NCBI GenBank assembly: GCA_017466345.1
Contig: JAFTUI010000005.1
Span: forward strand, 1-64,000
Direction: 5' to 3'
Length of the DNA: 64,000 bases
Origin: Tidjanibacter sp.
GTDB taxonomy: Bacteria; Bacteroidota; Bacteroidia; Bacteroidales; Rikenellaceae
The notes below the pieces were generated by a model. The model made no database searches. It was not told where the DNA came from and was given only the letters and a program-made list of their open reading frames with translations. Position numbers and translations under genes: made by a program. Shown one piece after another: positions 31,366 through 40,900 of the stretch (positions are counted from its first letter, which is position 1; each line of letters opens with the position of its first letter).

Positions 31366-32541
31366 ATGAGTAACTTGCTGGACGGAGTATGGGATAAGAT
31401 CAAAAAGACCCCCTACAAAAAGAGGGTGTTGATGGTGACTATTGCCCTTGCCATAGGTACGCTCTCCATACTCTTCACAACCCGTATGTCGCGTATGCTC
31501 CAACACAAGGAGATGAACGAGATGGCTCTCTGGTCGTACGCTATGGAGCGTATGGGCGAGAGCACACACAACGACCCGCTCATCTTCCAAGTGGTACACA
31601 ATCAGAACATCCCCTACATAATGCTCGATGAGAGCGGACGAGTAGAGAAGTCGCACCTCATTCCGGAGGGAGTTGTACACAACCCCGACCGCCGAATGAA
31701 ACTCATCATAAAGCTGTCCAGACAGAATACCCCCATAGAGATTACCACTCCGCGCGGCTCGCGCTACATACTCTTCTATGGCAATTCGGCACTTTTAGAT
31801 TGGCTCATCCTGTTCCCCTATGTTCAGTTGGCAGTGGTGGCGATATTTGTCTTCTTTGCCTTTATGACCTTCCGCACCACCAAACAAGACGAGCAAAACC
31901 GAGTGTGGATAGGCTTAGCCAAGGAGACCGCACACCAACTTGGCACACCTATCTCTTCACTTATGGGCTGGCTCGAATATCTCCGCTCGCAGGGCGTGAG
32001 TGAAGATGCCATTGGGGAGATGAATAAAGACCTCCAAAGGCTCGTGAAGGTTGCCAACCGCTTCGGAAAGATTGGCTCCGAGACCGAGCTGAGCGATGCA
32101 AACCTCGGCGAGGTGGTGGGCGACTGTGTGCTCTACTTCCGCACACGCATACCTCGCAAAGTAAGCCTCGACTACAACGGACTCGCCATAGCCCCCATAA
32201 AGGTTATGATGAACGCAGCGCTCTTTGAGTGGGTGGTGGAAAATCTGCTCAAAAACGCCCTCGATGCATTGCAGGGTGTGGGCAACATAAGGGTTACACT
32301 CAGCGAGAGTGACGAGTGGGCTTATATAGACGTGAGCGACACGGGCAAGGGTATCCCGAAGAGTAATTGGAAGAAGATCTTTGAGCCTGGCTTTACGACC
32401 AAGACTCGTGGCTGGGGCTTGGGCTTGTCGCTGAGCAAACGTATTATTGAGGAGTACCACAAAGGACACATTGCAGTCACCGAGAGCGAGGTTGGCAAGG
32501 GTACAACCATCCGTATCTCGGTGCGCAAGAGCGACAACTGA
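31366..32541 (+). CDS. membrane sensor histidine kinase
   Basis: The 391-residue protein has a membrane segment near residue 25-40, a periplasmic part of about 115 residues and a second segment near 145-170. The kinase core has the H-box LAKETAHQLGTPISSLMGW, N-box VVENLLKNALDALQG, G1 DVSDTGKGIP and G2 GWGLGLSLSKR. It should autophosphorylate on the His of the H-box. No response regulator gene is adjacent, so it is an orphan kinase. Its position next to a periplasmic protease suggests envelope sensing, which is inference. Confidence 0.9.
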   Translation: MSNLLDGVWDKIKKTPYKKRVLMVTIALAIGTLSILFTTRMSRMLQHKEMNEMALWSYAMERMGESTHNDPLIFQVVHNQNIPYIMLDESGRVEKSHLIPEGVVHNPDRRMKLIIKLSRQNTPIEITTPRGSRYILFYGNSALLDWLILFPYVQLAVVAIFVFFAFMTFRTTKQDEQNRVWIGLAKETAHQLGTPISSLMGWLEYLRSQGVSEDAIGEMNKDLQRLVKVANRFGKIGSETELSDANLGEVVGDCVLYFRTRIPRKVSLDYNGLAIAPIKVMMNAALFEWVVENLLKNALDALQGVGNIRVTLSESDEWAYIDVSDTGKGIPKSNWKKIFEPGFTTKTRGWGLGLSLSKRIIEEYHKGHIAVTESEVGKGTTIRISVRKSDN

Positions 32542-32544
32542 GCG

Positions 32545-32571
32545 AAAATTCAAAATTCAAAATTCAAAATT
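32545..32571. repeat. AAAATTC heptamer tract
   Basis: The bases AAAATTC are repeated four times without gap between the kinase gene and the DUF4271 gene. Shorter versions occur at 19888-19911 (rpmH) and a related AATTGAGAATTGAA duplication at 35561-35589 (rplS), in each case near a promoter or operon joint. Confidence 0.6.
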
Positions 32572-32576
32572 AGGAG

Positions 32577-33356
32577 TTGATAGATACAACAACATATACC
32601 CAAACTGCTGACTCGCTCGGTGGCAAACTATCGGAACTCTTTGGCCAGGGCGCAAGGCTTGCGCCTCAGGCGAACCTTCTGCTCCGCGAGGGAGTCCACA
32701 TTGCCGAAAACAGCGTGGTGTGGGCAGGTGTTGTTGTGCTGTTTGTGTTCTACCTATTTGTGGTCTTTGCCTACGGTAGCCACATTGGGCATATGGGCAA
32801 GGTGATTCTTGGACGCAATCTTGGCATAAGAGTTGCAGACGAACTGAGCTACCTCTTTATGAGGGCTGTGCGCTATGGGCTGCTGATGGGTGTTCTGATG
32901 TGGTCGCTTGTAGGGGTCAAATGGCTCGATGTTGTGGGCGTAAGAGGTGTTGGAGAGGTCGCCGCCGAGTGGCTACTACCGCTCTTTGTGGGAGTGGAAC
33001 TTGCGGTGGGTATTGTGCAACGCTTTGTGACCAATGGTATCTGCTGGCTCGTGCGCCGCAACGATATTGCAGAGGGACTTAATATACTTGCCGATACGAT
33101 AATGGCATTTGTGGCAATAGTGACCACCCCCATTGTGTTGCTCTTTGTGGCAAATGCGGGAGTGTCGGCTACGACTCTTGGTGTGGTATGCCTTGTGGTT
33201 GCTGTTGTAGGGCTTTTTGTCTTCTGCACAAAAAGTTTAATTTTCTTTATTGAAGAAAAAGTTTCGATTTTACTTTTGATTTTGTACCTTTGCACCGCAA
33301 TTTTGATTCCCATCGGCATTATCGCCACTCTTGCAGTGAGAAATAGTGTCGTTTAA
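32577..33356 (+). CDS. DUF4271-type membrane protein
   Basis: About 260 residues with six to seven membrane segments (for example VVLFVFYLFVVFAYGSHIGH, LLMGVLMWSLVGV and STSLIFFIEEKVSILLL-like near the end). The charged loop between the segments and the position directly upstream of hemD are typical of DUF4271, a Bacteroidetes family without known function. No ATG is available near the 5' end. I use the TTG at 32577, but the start is uncertain. The last 11 nt overlap hemD, whose promoter box lies inside this gene. Confidence 0.72.
   Translation: MIDTTTYTQTADSLGGKLSELFGQGARLAPQANLLLREGVHIAENSVVWAGVVVLFVFYLFVVFAYGSHIGHMGKVILGRNLGIRVADELSYLFMRAVRYGLLMGVLMWSLVGVKWLDVVGVRGVGEVAAEWLLPLFVGVELAVGIVQRFVTNGICWLVRRNDIAEGLNILADTIMAFVAIVTTPIVLLFVANAGVSATTLGVVCLVVAVVGLFVFCTKSLIFFIEEKVSILLLILYLCTAILIPIGIIATLAVRNSVV
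33285..33292 (+). promoter_or_regulatory. -7 promoter box for hemD inside the DUF4271 gene
   Basis: TACCTTTG lies 53 nt upstream of the GTG start of hemD, in the coding sequence of the previous gene. It would allow hemD-rnpA-yidD to be transcribed separately. Confidence 0.5.
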
Positions 33357-34266
33357 TGTCGAACCAAAAACACACAAAGAGTTGAAAATTAAGAACGTAC
33401 TGATTTCGCAGCCCCAACCTGCGGTTATCGAAAAATCACCATTCTACGAGGTCTCGAAGAGCCAAAATCTCTCGCTTACCTTCAAACCATTTATGCGCAT
33501 CGAAGGCGTGTCGCTGAAAGAATTTCGCAGCCAGAGAACCGAAATTTTGGACTACTCGGCAGTGATTTTCACAAGCCGCACAACCATCGACAACTTCTTC
33601 CGCATTGCAGAAGAGGCGAGGGTTAATATACCTGAAACGATGAAGTATTTTTGCATTACGGAGGCTGTGGCGCTCTACTTGCAGAAGTATATCGTCTACC
33701 GCAAACGCAAAATTTTCTTTGCCGATGGTAAGTTCGACAGCTTTATGGAGCTCATCCTCAAACACAAGGACGAGCGATTCATTCTTGCCCTCGCCGAGCC
33801 TCACAACCCCGAGATACCTCATACGCTCGAAAAGTTGAAACTCAACTTCCGTAGCCTCATCTTTGCACACACCGTAAGCGCAAATCTCGATGATGTAGAT
33901 CTTTCCAACTACGACCTTATGGTCTTTTACAGCCCCAACGAGATCGCCTCGCTTGTGGCTAAGTTTGGCACCGAGAATATCCCTATGATAGTTGTCTTGG
34001 GCGAGAATACTGCCAAGGCAGCTGTTGAGGCAGGTCTGAAAATCTATGGCAAGGCTCCCTCGCCCGGTGTCCCCAACATTGTGAAGGCTGTCGAGATGTT
34101 GGTTGCTGATGCTAAGGCGGGTAAGACTTTGGAACCCATCGAGTTCAGCCACAGCCACAAGGCAGAGAACTTCATCAAAGCACAAGAGGCTAAACCTACC
34201 AAACGCGCACGAGCAAAACGCAAACCCGCCGAAGGCGAGAGTGCTACACAAAAGAGTGCCAAGTAG
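33346..34266 (+). CDS. hemD: uroporphyrinogen-III synthase family protein
   Basis: The 306-residue protein follows the two-domain HemD layout: KIKNVLISQPQPAVIEKSPFYEVSK, AVIFTSRTTIDNFFRIAEE, FCITEAVALYLQKYI and YDLMVFYSPNEIASLVAKFG with IVVLGENTAKAAVEAG near the end. HemD closes and inverts ring D of hydroxymethylbilane. In this order such proteins occur without other haem genes and have been annotated as HemD on fold alone, so the enzymatic role is probable but not certain. The start is GTG, as no ATG fits. The C-terminal 45 residues are basic and low-complexity (KPTKRARAKRKPAEG), probably disordered. Confidence 0.8.
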   Translation: MSFNVEPKTHKELKIKNVLISQPQPAVIEKSPFYEVSKSQNLSLTFKPFMRIEGVSLKEFRSQRTEILDYSAVIFTSRTTIDNFFRIAEEARVNIPETMKYFCITEAVALYLQKYIVYRKRKIFFADGKFDSFMELILKHKDERFILALAEPHNPEIPHTLEKLKLNFRSLIFAHTVSANLDDVDLSNYDLMVFYSPNEIASLVAKFGTENIPMIVVLGENTAKAAVEAGLKIYGKAPSPGVPNIVKAVEMLVADAKAGKTLEPIEFSHSHKAENFIKAQEAKPTKRARAKRKPAEGESATQKSAK

Positions 34267-34321
34267 GGTGTAGATAACAATTGTGGGGTGTCGGCACGAT
34301 GCCCCATCTTTTTTGCCCACA

Positions 34322-34726
34322 ATGGAAGAACCTATGACGCAGACCAAAAGATATGGACTCAGCAAGGCCGAGCGACTGCACGGTGGGGCTGTCGATGCGC
34401 TCTTTTTGCATAGCAAGAGTGGCGTTGTCCACCCCTATCGCTACGTCTTCAAGAGGCGTGCTGCTACTCCCGAAGATGGTGCTGCGGTGTCGGTGCTCTT
34501 TGTTGTGCCCAAGCGCAATATCAAACGAGCTGTGGGGCGTAACCTCCTAAAACGCCGCACTCGTGAGGCGTATCGCCTTGCCAAACACCCACTCGTGGAG
34601 GCCGCCGAGTCTAAGGGGCTACACGTTGATATTGGACTGATTTACAACACAAAGGAAATCTTGGATTATAAGACTGTTAGCGATGCAGTGGGGAGTATTT
34701 TGGAGAAAATTATGGGCAGGCTGTAA
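34322..34726 (+). CDS. rnpA: ribonuclease P protein component
   Basis: The 134-residue protein has the RnpA pattern: [18 protein letters not shown], then [22 protein letters not shown], the conserved RNR-type RNA-binding segment in a basic helix. It helps the RNase P RNA to mature tRNA 5' ends. Candidate starts are 34322 ([12 protein letters not shown]) and 34334 (MTQTKRYG). I use the first. It overlaps yidD by 44 nt and follows hemD, an arrangement conserved in the phylum. Confidence 0.92.
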   Translation: MEEPMTQTKRYGLSKAERLHGGAVDALFLHSKSGVVHPYRYVFKRRAATPEDGAAVSVLFVVPKRNIKRAVGRNLLKRRTREAYRLAKHPLVEAAESKGLHVDIGLIYNTKEILDYKTVSDAVGSILEKIMGRL

Positions 34727-34946
34727 GTGGCTGCTGAGCGCACCCTTTGTGGCTCTTATCCGCTTTTACCAGATTTGCATCTCGCCCCTCAAACCACACG
34801 CCTCGTGTCGGTTTACCCCCACCTGCTCACAATACGCTTTGGAGGCTATCCGCAAATATGGACCATTCAAGGGCGGTTGGCTTGCCCTTAGGCGCATCCT
34901 GCGCTGTCATCCGTGGGGTGGTAGTGGGTATGACCCCGTTCCATAG
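34683..34946 (+). CDS. yidD: YidD membrane protein insertion efficiency factor
   Basis: The 87-residue protein has the YidD signature with [40 protein letters not shown] and [17 protein letters not shown]. The three Cys and HPWG motif are the family hallmark. YidD is thought to assist YidC in inserting membrane proteins. The start inside rnpA gives an overlap of 44 nt, as in many genomes. Its stop codon (34944-34946) lies in the left arm of hairpin element B. Confidence 0.93.
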   Translation: MQWGVFWRKLWAGCKWLLSAPFVALIRFYQICISPLKPHASCRFTPTCSQYALEAIRKYGPFKGGWLALRRILRCHPWGGSGYDPVP

Positions 34947-35096
34947 CGAGCGCATCTTGCGGGTAAATTTTGCACCGTACTTCGATAGGCGAGTACAAGG
35001 CCTGCGAAAAGAAAATCCCCCGCAGTTTGCTTGGCGCAAATGAGGGGGATTTTGTTGAGCGTAACGAAGTAATCGTCCGCCAGACGCGCTCGGAGA
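34947..35096. repeat. nested hairpin element B between yidD and rplS
   Basis: The left half shares TAAATTTTGCACCG, ACTTCGATAGGCGAGT with element A. The core is inverted: AAAATCCCCC and CGCAGTTTGC (35012-35030), loop TTGGC, then GCAAATGAG and GGGGATTTT (35036-35053). The outer arms CGAGCGCATCTTGCGG and CCGCCAGACGCGCTCG pair imperfectly and reach from one convergent stop codon to the other. Confidence 0.7.
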
Positions 35097-35462
35097 CTAT
35101 TTCTCTTTTGCAACGTAACGTTTCTCTTTGATACGAGCCTTCTTACCGGTGAGGTCACGGAGGTAGTAGATACGAGCACGGCGTACAACACCAACTTTGT
35201 TAACCTCGATAGACTCGATGTGGGGCGAGTAGAGGGGGAAGATACGCTCTACACCTACACCGTTAGAGATTTTGCGGATGGTGAACATTTTGGTTACACC
35301 ACGACCTTTGATTTGGATTACCACACCGCGGAAACTCTGGATACGCTCCTTGTTACCCTCTACGATTTTGTAGCTAACGGTGATGGTGTCGCCGGCTTTG
35401 AACGAAGGAACCTCCTTGGGTGCCCACATAGCCTCTTCTGCGATTTTGATAAGTTTGTCCAT
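35097..35462 (-). CDS. rplS: 50S ribosomal protein L19
   Basis: The 121-residue protein has the L19 blocks: [60 protein letters not shown] and the end [20 protein letters not shown]. It sits at the 30S-50S interface. The promoter box at 35546-35553 predicts a leader of about 77 nt. It is transcribed alone, and its stop codon lies in the right arm of element B. Confidence 0.96.
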   Translation of the reverse strand: MDKLIKIAEEAMWAPKEVPSFKAGDTITVSYKIVEGNKERIQSFRGVVIQIKGRGVTKMFTIRKISNGVGVERIFPLYSPHIESIEVNKVGVVRRARIYYLRDLTGKKARIKEKRYVAKEK

Positions 35463-35545
35463 CTTGTTTTTTAATCGATTAAAATGTTAAAGTAGGGAAT
35501 ATTACGGACTCCTATGTTCTCGTAAGAGATTCCGCTACCGGAGCG

Positions 35546-35553
35546 CAAAGATA
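35546..35553 (-). promoter_or_regulatory. -7 promoter box of rplS
   Basis: The minus strand reads TATCTTTG. Just upstream of it on the minus strand lies the tandem AATTGAGAATTGAA duplication (35561-35589). Confidence 0.65.
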
Positions 35554-35619
35554 CATATAAAATTGAGAATTGAAAATTGAGAATTGAAAATTTTTCTAAA
35601 ATTTGCAACTATAAAATAG

Positions 35620-35646
35620 TTAAAGCACTCGAAAAAAGTGCTTTAA
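35620..35646. terminator. hairpin downstream of surE
   Basis: TTAAAGCACT and AGTGCTTTAA pair around CGAAAAA. On the minus strand it lies 50 nt after the surE stop and is followed by AT-rich sequence. Confidence 0.6.
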
Positions 35647-35693
35647 CCGCTGAAAATCGCATCTAAAAAATGCAACTACTTTTTGTCCGATGG

Positions 35694-36473
35694 CTACAAT
35701 TTCAGTCCTTTGAGCATATTGATGCGCGCGTAGTCGGTCAGATCGACCTTGATGGGTACCACTGCAATATAGTTGTTTTCGAGAGCCCACTCGTCTGTAT
35801 CCTCCGCCTCAGGCTCGTGGTTGCAGAAGCCGCCCGTAAGCCAAAAGTAGTCCCTGCCTCGGGGGTCTTGACGGCAGAAGAACTCCTCCTTCCAGAAACC
35901 GCGAGTCTGACGACAGATGCGGTAGCCCTTTATCTCTTCGGGGCGAGCGATGGGGACATTGATATTAAGACATAGCGGCTCGGAGGGCTTGTCGATGGCG
36001 AGCATTGCGGGTATTATGCGCTCGGCAAAGGCTATGGTAGCCTCGAAGTCGGCATCGTGGTCGTGGTCATCGAGCGAAAGCCCAATGGAGGGTGCGCCAT
36101 AGAAACTCGCCTCTATTGCTGCGCCCATAGTACCCGAGTAGAGCACGTTTATGGCGGCGTTGGAGCCGTGGTTGATGCCACTAATGTTCAGGTCGGGGGT
36201 GAGTCCCAACTCGGGCAGGAGCCAATCGTAAGCCATCTTCACACAATCTACGGGGGTGCCGTTGCACGAGTAGACCTTGATGTGTGGCTCCTCGCGGCGC
36301 AGGGTGAGATAGAGAGGGTCGTACATCGTTATGGCGTGTGCCTTGCCCGACTGTGTCTCATCGGGAGCGATAGCCACCACATCGCCAAATTTTGCCGCAC
36401 AGTTCACTATCTCGTTGAAACCTTTTGCGCGGTATCCGTCATCGTTGCTTATAAATATAATAGGTCTTTTCAT
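35694..36473 (-). CDS. surE: 5'/3'-nucleotidase SurE
   Basis: The 259-residue protein begins MKRPIIFISNDDGYRAKGFN with the metal-binding SNDD, then VAPDETQSGKAHAITMYDP and the conserved ISGINHGSNAAINVLYSGTM. SurE hydrolyses nucleoside monophosphates and short polyphosphate with divalent metal. The central GCPVD-equivalent reads CNGTPVDCVKMAYDW. It has its own promoter (36496-36503) and is divergent from the RND efflux operon. Confidence 0.95.
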   Translation of the reverse strand: MKRPIIFISNDDGYRAKGFNEIVNCAAKFGDVVAIAPDETQSGKAHAITMYDPLYLTLRREEPHIKVYSCNGTPVDCVKMAYDWLLPELGLTPDLNISGINHGSNAAINVLYSGTMGAAIEASFYGAPSIGLSLDDHDHDADFEATIAFAERIIPAMLAIDKPSEPLCLNINVPIARPEEIKGYRICRQTRGFWKEEFFCRQDPRGRDYFWLTGGFCNHEPEAEDTDEWALENNYIAVVPIKVDLTDYARINMLKGLKL

Positions 36474-36495
36474 ACAATCTTGGGTTTTACGCCCA

Positions 36496-36503
36496 CAAAG
36501 ATA
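36496..36503 (-). promoter_or_regulatory. -7 promoter box of surE
   Basis: The minus strand reads TATCTTTG, 23 nt upstream of the surE ATG. Confidence 0.65.
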
Positions 36504-36598
36504 GCACGAGGCGAGCCAAATAGCAAAAATTTTGTGAGCCTATTTTTGGCGTGTATTTTGTAACCCCCTACCAAACAAAACCAAACACAACGTACTCT

Positions 36599-37726
36599 AT
36601 GAAAAGACAACTGACAATTCTGATGCTCTCGCTCTTGCTCATCTCGTGTGGGAGCACAAAGAGCACAAAGCCGAGTGCTCCCTCTCTTCGTGTGGAGGTC
36701 GCCGAGGCGGTGGGCGAGAGGGTGATGATGCCTATGCGCTTCCAGACTCTGCTCTACTCCAACTATGACGCCACAATCCAGCCCAGGGTGAGTGGCTATC
36801 TGCTCACAAAGGAGTTCTCGAAGGGTTTGCCTGTGGAGAAAGGGCAGGTGCTCTTCACGCTCGATGCGGCACCCATAAGGCTCTCGGTGCTCTCCAATCG
36901 TGCGGCACTCGCCTCCGCCGAGACAGCCCTTGCCGAGGCGAAGAACAACTATCGCCGAGCCGTACCGCTGGCGCGTATAGACGCCATAAGCCAGAGTGCA
37001 CTCGACCAATACGAGGCTGCCTATGCCTCGGCAGAGGCTCAGGTGGAGCTTGCTCGCTCCCAGCTCGAAGAGTCGCTCCTGCAACTCGACTACACCACCA
37101 TCATCTCCCCCATCAGTGGCATTATTGACGATACGGGGGCTACGGTTGGCGATTGGGTGGGTGTGGGCACCTCCTATTCGGTGCTCGCTACGGTGTCGAA
37201 CATTGACGAGATAGGCGTTCATATCCAGATACCCTTCGCCCGCTACTTCGAGGTGCGTGGTGGGGGAGAGGAGGACAAAACCCCTTCCTACGACAACTCC
37301 ACGCTGTTGAGTAATATCAGGCTCCACCTGCCCGATGGATCGCTCTACCCCTTCGAGGGCACCTATGCCTACACCAAGCGCGAGGCGGGCGACCAAACGG
37401 GGACTATCATCATCGTAGCCTCGTTCCCCAACCCCGAAAAGCTCCTGAAAGTGGGGCAGTCGGCCATTGTCACTGCCGATGTGGGCTCGCCCGAGGGGGT
37501 TGTTATGGTGCCCCAGCAGGCGGTGGTGCAGACTCTCAATAAAGCCTCGGTGTGGGTTGTGGATAGTAGCAACAAGGTTACATTCCGCCCCGTAGTGGTG
37601 GGCGAGAAGTTCGGCACACATTGGATTGTCGAAGAGGGGCTCTCGGCTGGCGAGAGGGTAGCAACGAGTGGCTTACAACACTTGCAGAGTGGTATGACGG
37701 TCATCGCTTCGATGGCACAAAAGTAG
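36599..37726 (+). CDS. RND efflux periplasmic adaptor (AcrA-like) lipoprotein
   Basis: The 375-residue protein has a lipoprotein signal ending LISC with Cys17. It continues with a barrel-sandwich hybrid (NYDATIQPRVSGYLLTKEFS, DYTTIISPISGIIDDTGATV), a helical hairpin with coiled-coil character (LASAETALAEAKNNYRRAV) and a beta-barrel part ending AGERVATSGLQHLQSGMTV. It links the inner-membrane RND pump to the outer-membrane channel. A longer frame begins at 36551 but the lipoprotein signal shows that 36599 is the start. It is 15 nt upstream of the pump gene. Confidence 0.92.
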   Translation: MKRQLTILMLSLLLISCGSTKSTKPSAPSLRVEVAEAVGERVMMPMRFQTLLYSNYDATIQPRVSGYLLTKEFSKGLPVEKGQVLFTLDAAPIRLSVLSNRAALASAETALAEAKNNYRRAVPLARIDAISQSALDQYEAAYASAEAQVELARSQLEESLLQLDYTTIISPISGIIDDTGATVGDWVGVGTSYSVLATVSNIDEIGVHIQIPFARYFEVRGGGEEDKTPSYDNSTLLSNIRLHLPDGSLYPFEGTYAYTKREAGDQTGTIIIVASFPNPEKLLKVGQSAIVTADVGSPEGVVMVPQQAVVQTLNKASVWVVDSSNKVTFRPVVVGEKFGTHWIVEEGLSAGERVATSGLQHLQSGMTVIASMAQK

Positions 37727-37741
37727 GGGAGGGCTCAGAGT

Positions 37742-40700
37742 ATGGAAAAGTTCTTCGTAAACAGACCAATTTTCGCCATCGTCATAGCCATCATCATCCT
37801 GCTCCTGGGTGGCTTGTCGATAGGCTCGCTCCCCATAGAGCAGTACCCCGACATCACCCCTCCTGTGGTGGAGGTTGAGGCTACCTATACGGGTGCAGAC
37901 GCCTCTACGGTAAACAATTCGGTGGCAACACCTCTTGCCGAGGGGGTTATGGGTGTGAGCGATATGCTCTATATGCAGACCACCTCGGCAGGCGATGGCT
38001 CTATGTCGCTCCAAATCCTCTTTGACATTGGCAGCGATGCCGACCTCGATGAGATTTTTGTGCAAAACAAAATCTCCTCCTCCACGGCAGGCTTACCCTC
38101 GGAGGTTATTCAGCAGGGCGTCACAACCCAGAAGTCGCAGACGGGTTTTTTGCTCATCTACGCTCTCTACTCCCGAGGAGGGATGTATGATGATAACTTC
38201 CTCTCGAATTGGGCGTACATCAACATCCAGAACGAGCTGTTGAAGATTGACGGCGTGGGCAAGGTGCAAATTCTCGGTGCGGGAAAGTATGCTATGCGCG
38301 TGTGGGTAAATCCCTACCGTATGGCTCTCTACGACATCTCGGTGGAGGATATAGCCTCTGCCATACAGAACGAGGCGACAATCTTCTCGGCAGGTAAACT
38401 CGGAGCCGAGCCCCTTGCCGAGCCCGAGGCGTTTACCTACACCGTTACCACCCCTCCTGCACTCTCCGAGGCAGAGCAGTATGAGCAGATTGCTCTCCGA
38501 GTGACGCCCGAAGGGGATGTGGTTACGATTGGTGATGTTGCCCGCGTGGAGTTGGGATGCCAGACCTATGGTGCTTTCTCTGCCTTCGATGGCGATCCTG
38601 CTGCCCTTGTGGTGGTCTACCAAACCCCGGGTAGCAACGCCGTAGAGGTGGGGGGTAAAGTGAAGGCTACGATAGCCTCAATAGAGGATAGGTTCCCCGA
38701 GAGTGTCGAAACAGCCACCATCATAGACGCTACGGAGAGTATCGAGGCGGGTATTGAGGAGATTTTCTCCACAATGCTCTTCACGCTCGCTCTGGTCATC
38801 CTCGTAATCTTCATCTTCTTGCAAGACCTGCGAGCAACACTCATCCCACTGATTGCCATTCCTGTTTCGATTGTCGGAGCCTTTGCGGTCTTTCCGCTAC
38901 TGGGATTTTCGATAAATATCATCTCGCTTTTGGGCTTGGTGCTGGCTATTGGCTTGGTGGTAGATGATGCCATTGTGGTTGTGGAGGCGGTGCAGGTGGG
39001 TATCGAGGCGGGCAAGAGCCCTCGCAAAGCCACTTTGGAGGCTATGCGTCAAGTCTCCTCGCCCATCGTAGCAACCACCGTAGTGCTGCTGGCAGTTTTC
39101 ATCCCTGCAACACTTATGGAGGGTATTACAGGAAAAATGTTCCAACAGTTTGCTATGGGTATCTCGGTGGCATTGGTCATCTCGGCTTTCAACGCCCTTA
39201 CACTATCGCCTGCCTTATGCTCGCTCCTTCTGCGCCCCAAAGTGCGCACCACAAAGGGAGTGCTGGGGGCTTTCAACCGCCTCTTCGATAGGAGCGTGGA
39301 TAGTTATATGCGCTCCTCTCAGGTGGTGGTGCGCCACTCGGCACGCACGCTGCTCTTGGTTGTACTTACGGGTGGTGCAACGCTCTTCTTCTTCAAATCT
39401 TTGCCGAGCGGCTTCCTCACGAGCGAGGACCAAGGCTACCTTATGGTGTCGGTGGAGTTGCCCGATGCGGCGAGCGTGTCGCGCACCGAGGCGGCAATAG
39501 AGAAAGCGGTCAAAATCATCCGCTCCACCGAGGGCGTGCGCTACGAGGCTTCGACAGCGGGCTTCGACTTGCTGACGGGAGTGGCAGCAACCAATAGCGG
39601 TGTGATTTTCGTCACCCTCGCACCCTACAAGGAGCGCACCCGCTCTGCCGAGGAGATAGCCGCCTTCCTCAATGCCACTCTCTATACCGAGGTGCCTGAG
39701 GGTACCTTCTACGCTTTTGAGCCGCCCTCAATCCCCGGTCTGGGTGTCGCCTCGGGCGTGACGTTTATGCTCCAAAATAGAGGAAGCGGAGATGTGCGTT
39801 ACCTCGCCGATGAGGCGGAGCAGTTTATGGCCAAGGCTCGCTCTCTGCCCGAGATAGCCTCTATCTCTACTCAGTTCGATGCCGATGTGCCACAGCGCAA
39901 ACTCGTCATCAACGAGCAGTTGGCTCTCCAAGAGGGTGTTGAGCCCCAGCAGTTGCGCACGCTTCTCTCGGCGATGTATGGCGGTGTCTATGTGGGTAAC
40001 TTCAACCGCTTCGGTAAACTCTACCAGACCTACATTCAGGCAGATGCGGAGTATCGCCGAACAGAGAGTGACTTGGCGGGATATTACATCCAAAACTCAC
40101 AGGGCGAGAGCGTTCCCATCGCCCCCTTTGTGGAGTTGAGGGATACGGTGGGTGTGGAGTATATCACCCAATTCAACCTCTACGATGCCATAGCCGTCAA
40201 TGCAACGCCCTCGGCGGGCACCTCCTCGGACGATGCAATGAAAGCCCTCGAAAGCCTTGCCGAGAGCACCCTGCCCGATGATGTTACGTTGGCGTGGAGC
40301 GGAGTATCCTACCAAGAGGCAACTGCCTCGGGCGGAGGCTTAACCTACCTGTTGGCGGTGGTCTTTGTCTTCTTGGCTCTGGCGGCACTCTACAACTCGT
40401 GGTCGCTCCCTATGAGCGTACTGCTCGGTGTGCCCCTTGCACTCTTCGGGTCGTTGCTGTTTGTGTGGCTTGCTCACTTTTTGAACCCCATCTACATCGA
40501 CAACATCTTTATGAAAGTGTCGCTTGTGATGCTCATTGGTCTGTCGGCAAAGAGTGCTATTTTGGTGGTGGAGTATGCCGACCGCAACTTCTACGAGGGA
40601 GGTCTTGCGCTCCACGAGGCAGCACTCGCCGCGGCAAAACTGCGCCTGAGACCAATCCTTATGACGGCGTTTGCCTTCATTGTCGGCATCTTGCCGCTTG

Positions 40701-40900
40701 TCTTTGCTTCGGGAGCCTACTCGGTGGCTCGCAATGTGATGGGGGTGGCTCTGGTGGGTGGTATGCTCATAGCCACAGCACTCGGCATTTTTGTCTATCC
40801 CGCACTCTACCACCTTGTGGGACGAGTGGCTAAGTTTGAAAAGAAGCGCGAAAGAATGATTCAAAAACGCAAAGAGTATGAAAAAGAGAGTACTTTGTAG
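37742..40900 (+). CDS. RND multidrug efflux permease (AcrB/HAE1 type)
   Basis: The 1052-residue protein has the standard HAE1 start FFVNRPIFAIVIAIIILLLG, the two repeats of six membrane segments and the proton-relay Asp pair in GLVVDDAIVVVEAV, near residue 400. The porter domain contains YLMVSVELPDAASVSRTEAA. It exports hydrophobic or amphiphilic compounds using the proton motive force. The length equals that of AcrB. It is the middle gene of a complete tripartite operon without a regulator gene. Confidence 0.95.
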   Translation: MEKFFVNRPIFAIVIAIIILLLGGLSIGSLPIEQYPDITPPVVEVEATYTGADASTVNNSVATPLAEGVMGVSDMLYMQTTSAGDGSMSLQILFDIGSDADLDEIFVQNKISSSTAGLPSEVIQQGVTTQKSQTGFLLIYALYSRGGMYDDNFLSNWAYINIQNELLKIDGVGKVQILGAGKYAMRVWVNPYRMALYDISVEDIASAIQNEATIFSAGKLGAEPLAEPEAFTYTVTTPPALSEAEQYEQIALRVTPEGDVVTIGDVARVELGCQTYGAFSAFDGDPAALVVVYQTPGSNAVEVGGKVKATIASIEDRFPESVETATIIDATESIEAGIEEIFSTMLFTLALVILVIFIFLQDLRATLIPLIAIPVSIVGAFAVFPLLGFSINIISLLGLVLAIGLVVDDAIVVVEAVQVGIEAGKSPRKATLEAMRQVSSPIVATTVVLLAVFIPATLMEGITGKMFQQFAMGISVALVISAFNALTLSPALCSLLLRPKVRTTKGVLGAFNRLFDRSVDSYMRSSQVVVRHSARTLLLVVLTGGATLFFFKSLPSGFLTSEDQGYLMVSVELPDAASVSRTEAAIEKAVKIIRSTEGVRYEASTAGFDLLTGVAATNSGVIFVTLAPYKERTRSAEEIAAFLNATLYTEVPEGTFYAFEPPSIPGLGVASGVTFMLQNRGSGDVRYLADEAEQFMAKARSLPEIASISTQFDADVPQRKLVINEQLALQEGVEPQQLRTLLSAMYGGVYVGNFNRFGKLYQTYIQADAEYRRTESDLAGYYIQNSQGESVPIAPFVELRDTVGVEYITQFNLYDAIAVNATPSAGTSSDDAMKALESLAESTLPDDVTLAWSGVSYQEATASGGGLTYLLAVVFVFLALAALYNSWSLPMSVLLGVPLALFGSLLFVWLAHFLNPIYIDNIFMKVSLVMLIGLSAKSAILVVEYADRNFYEGGLALHEAALAAAKLRLRPILMTAFAFIVGILPLVFASGAYSVARNVMGVALVGGMLIATALGIFVYPALYHLVGRVAKFEKKRERMIQKRKEYEKESTL

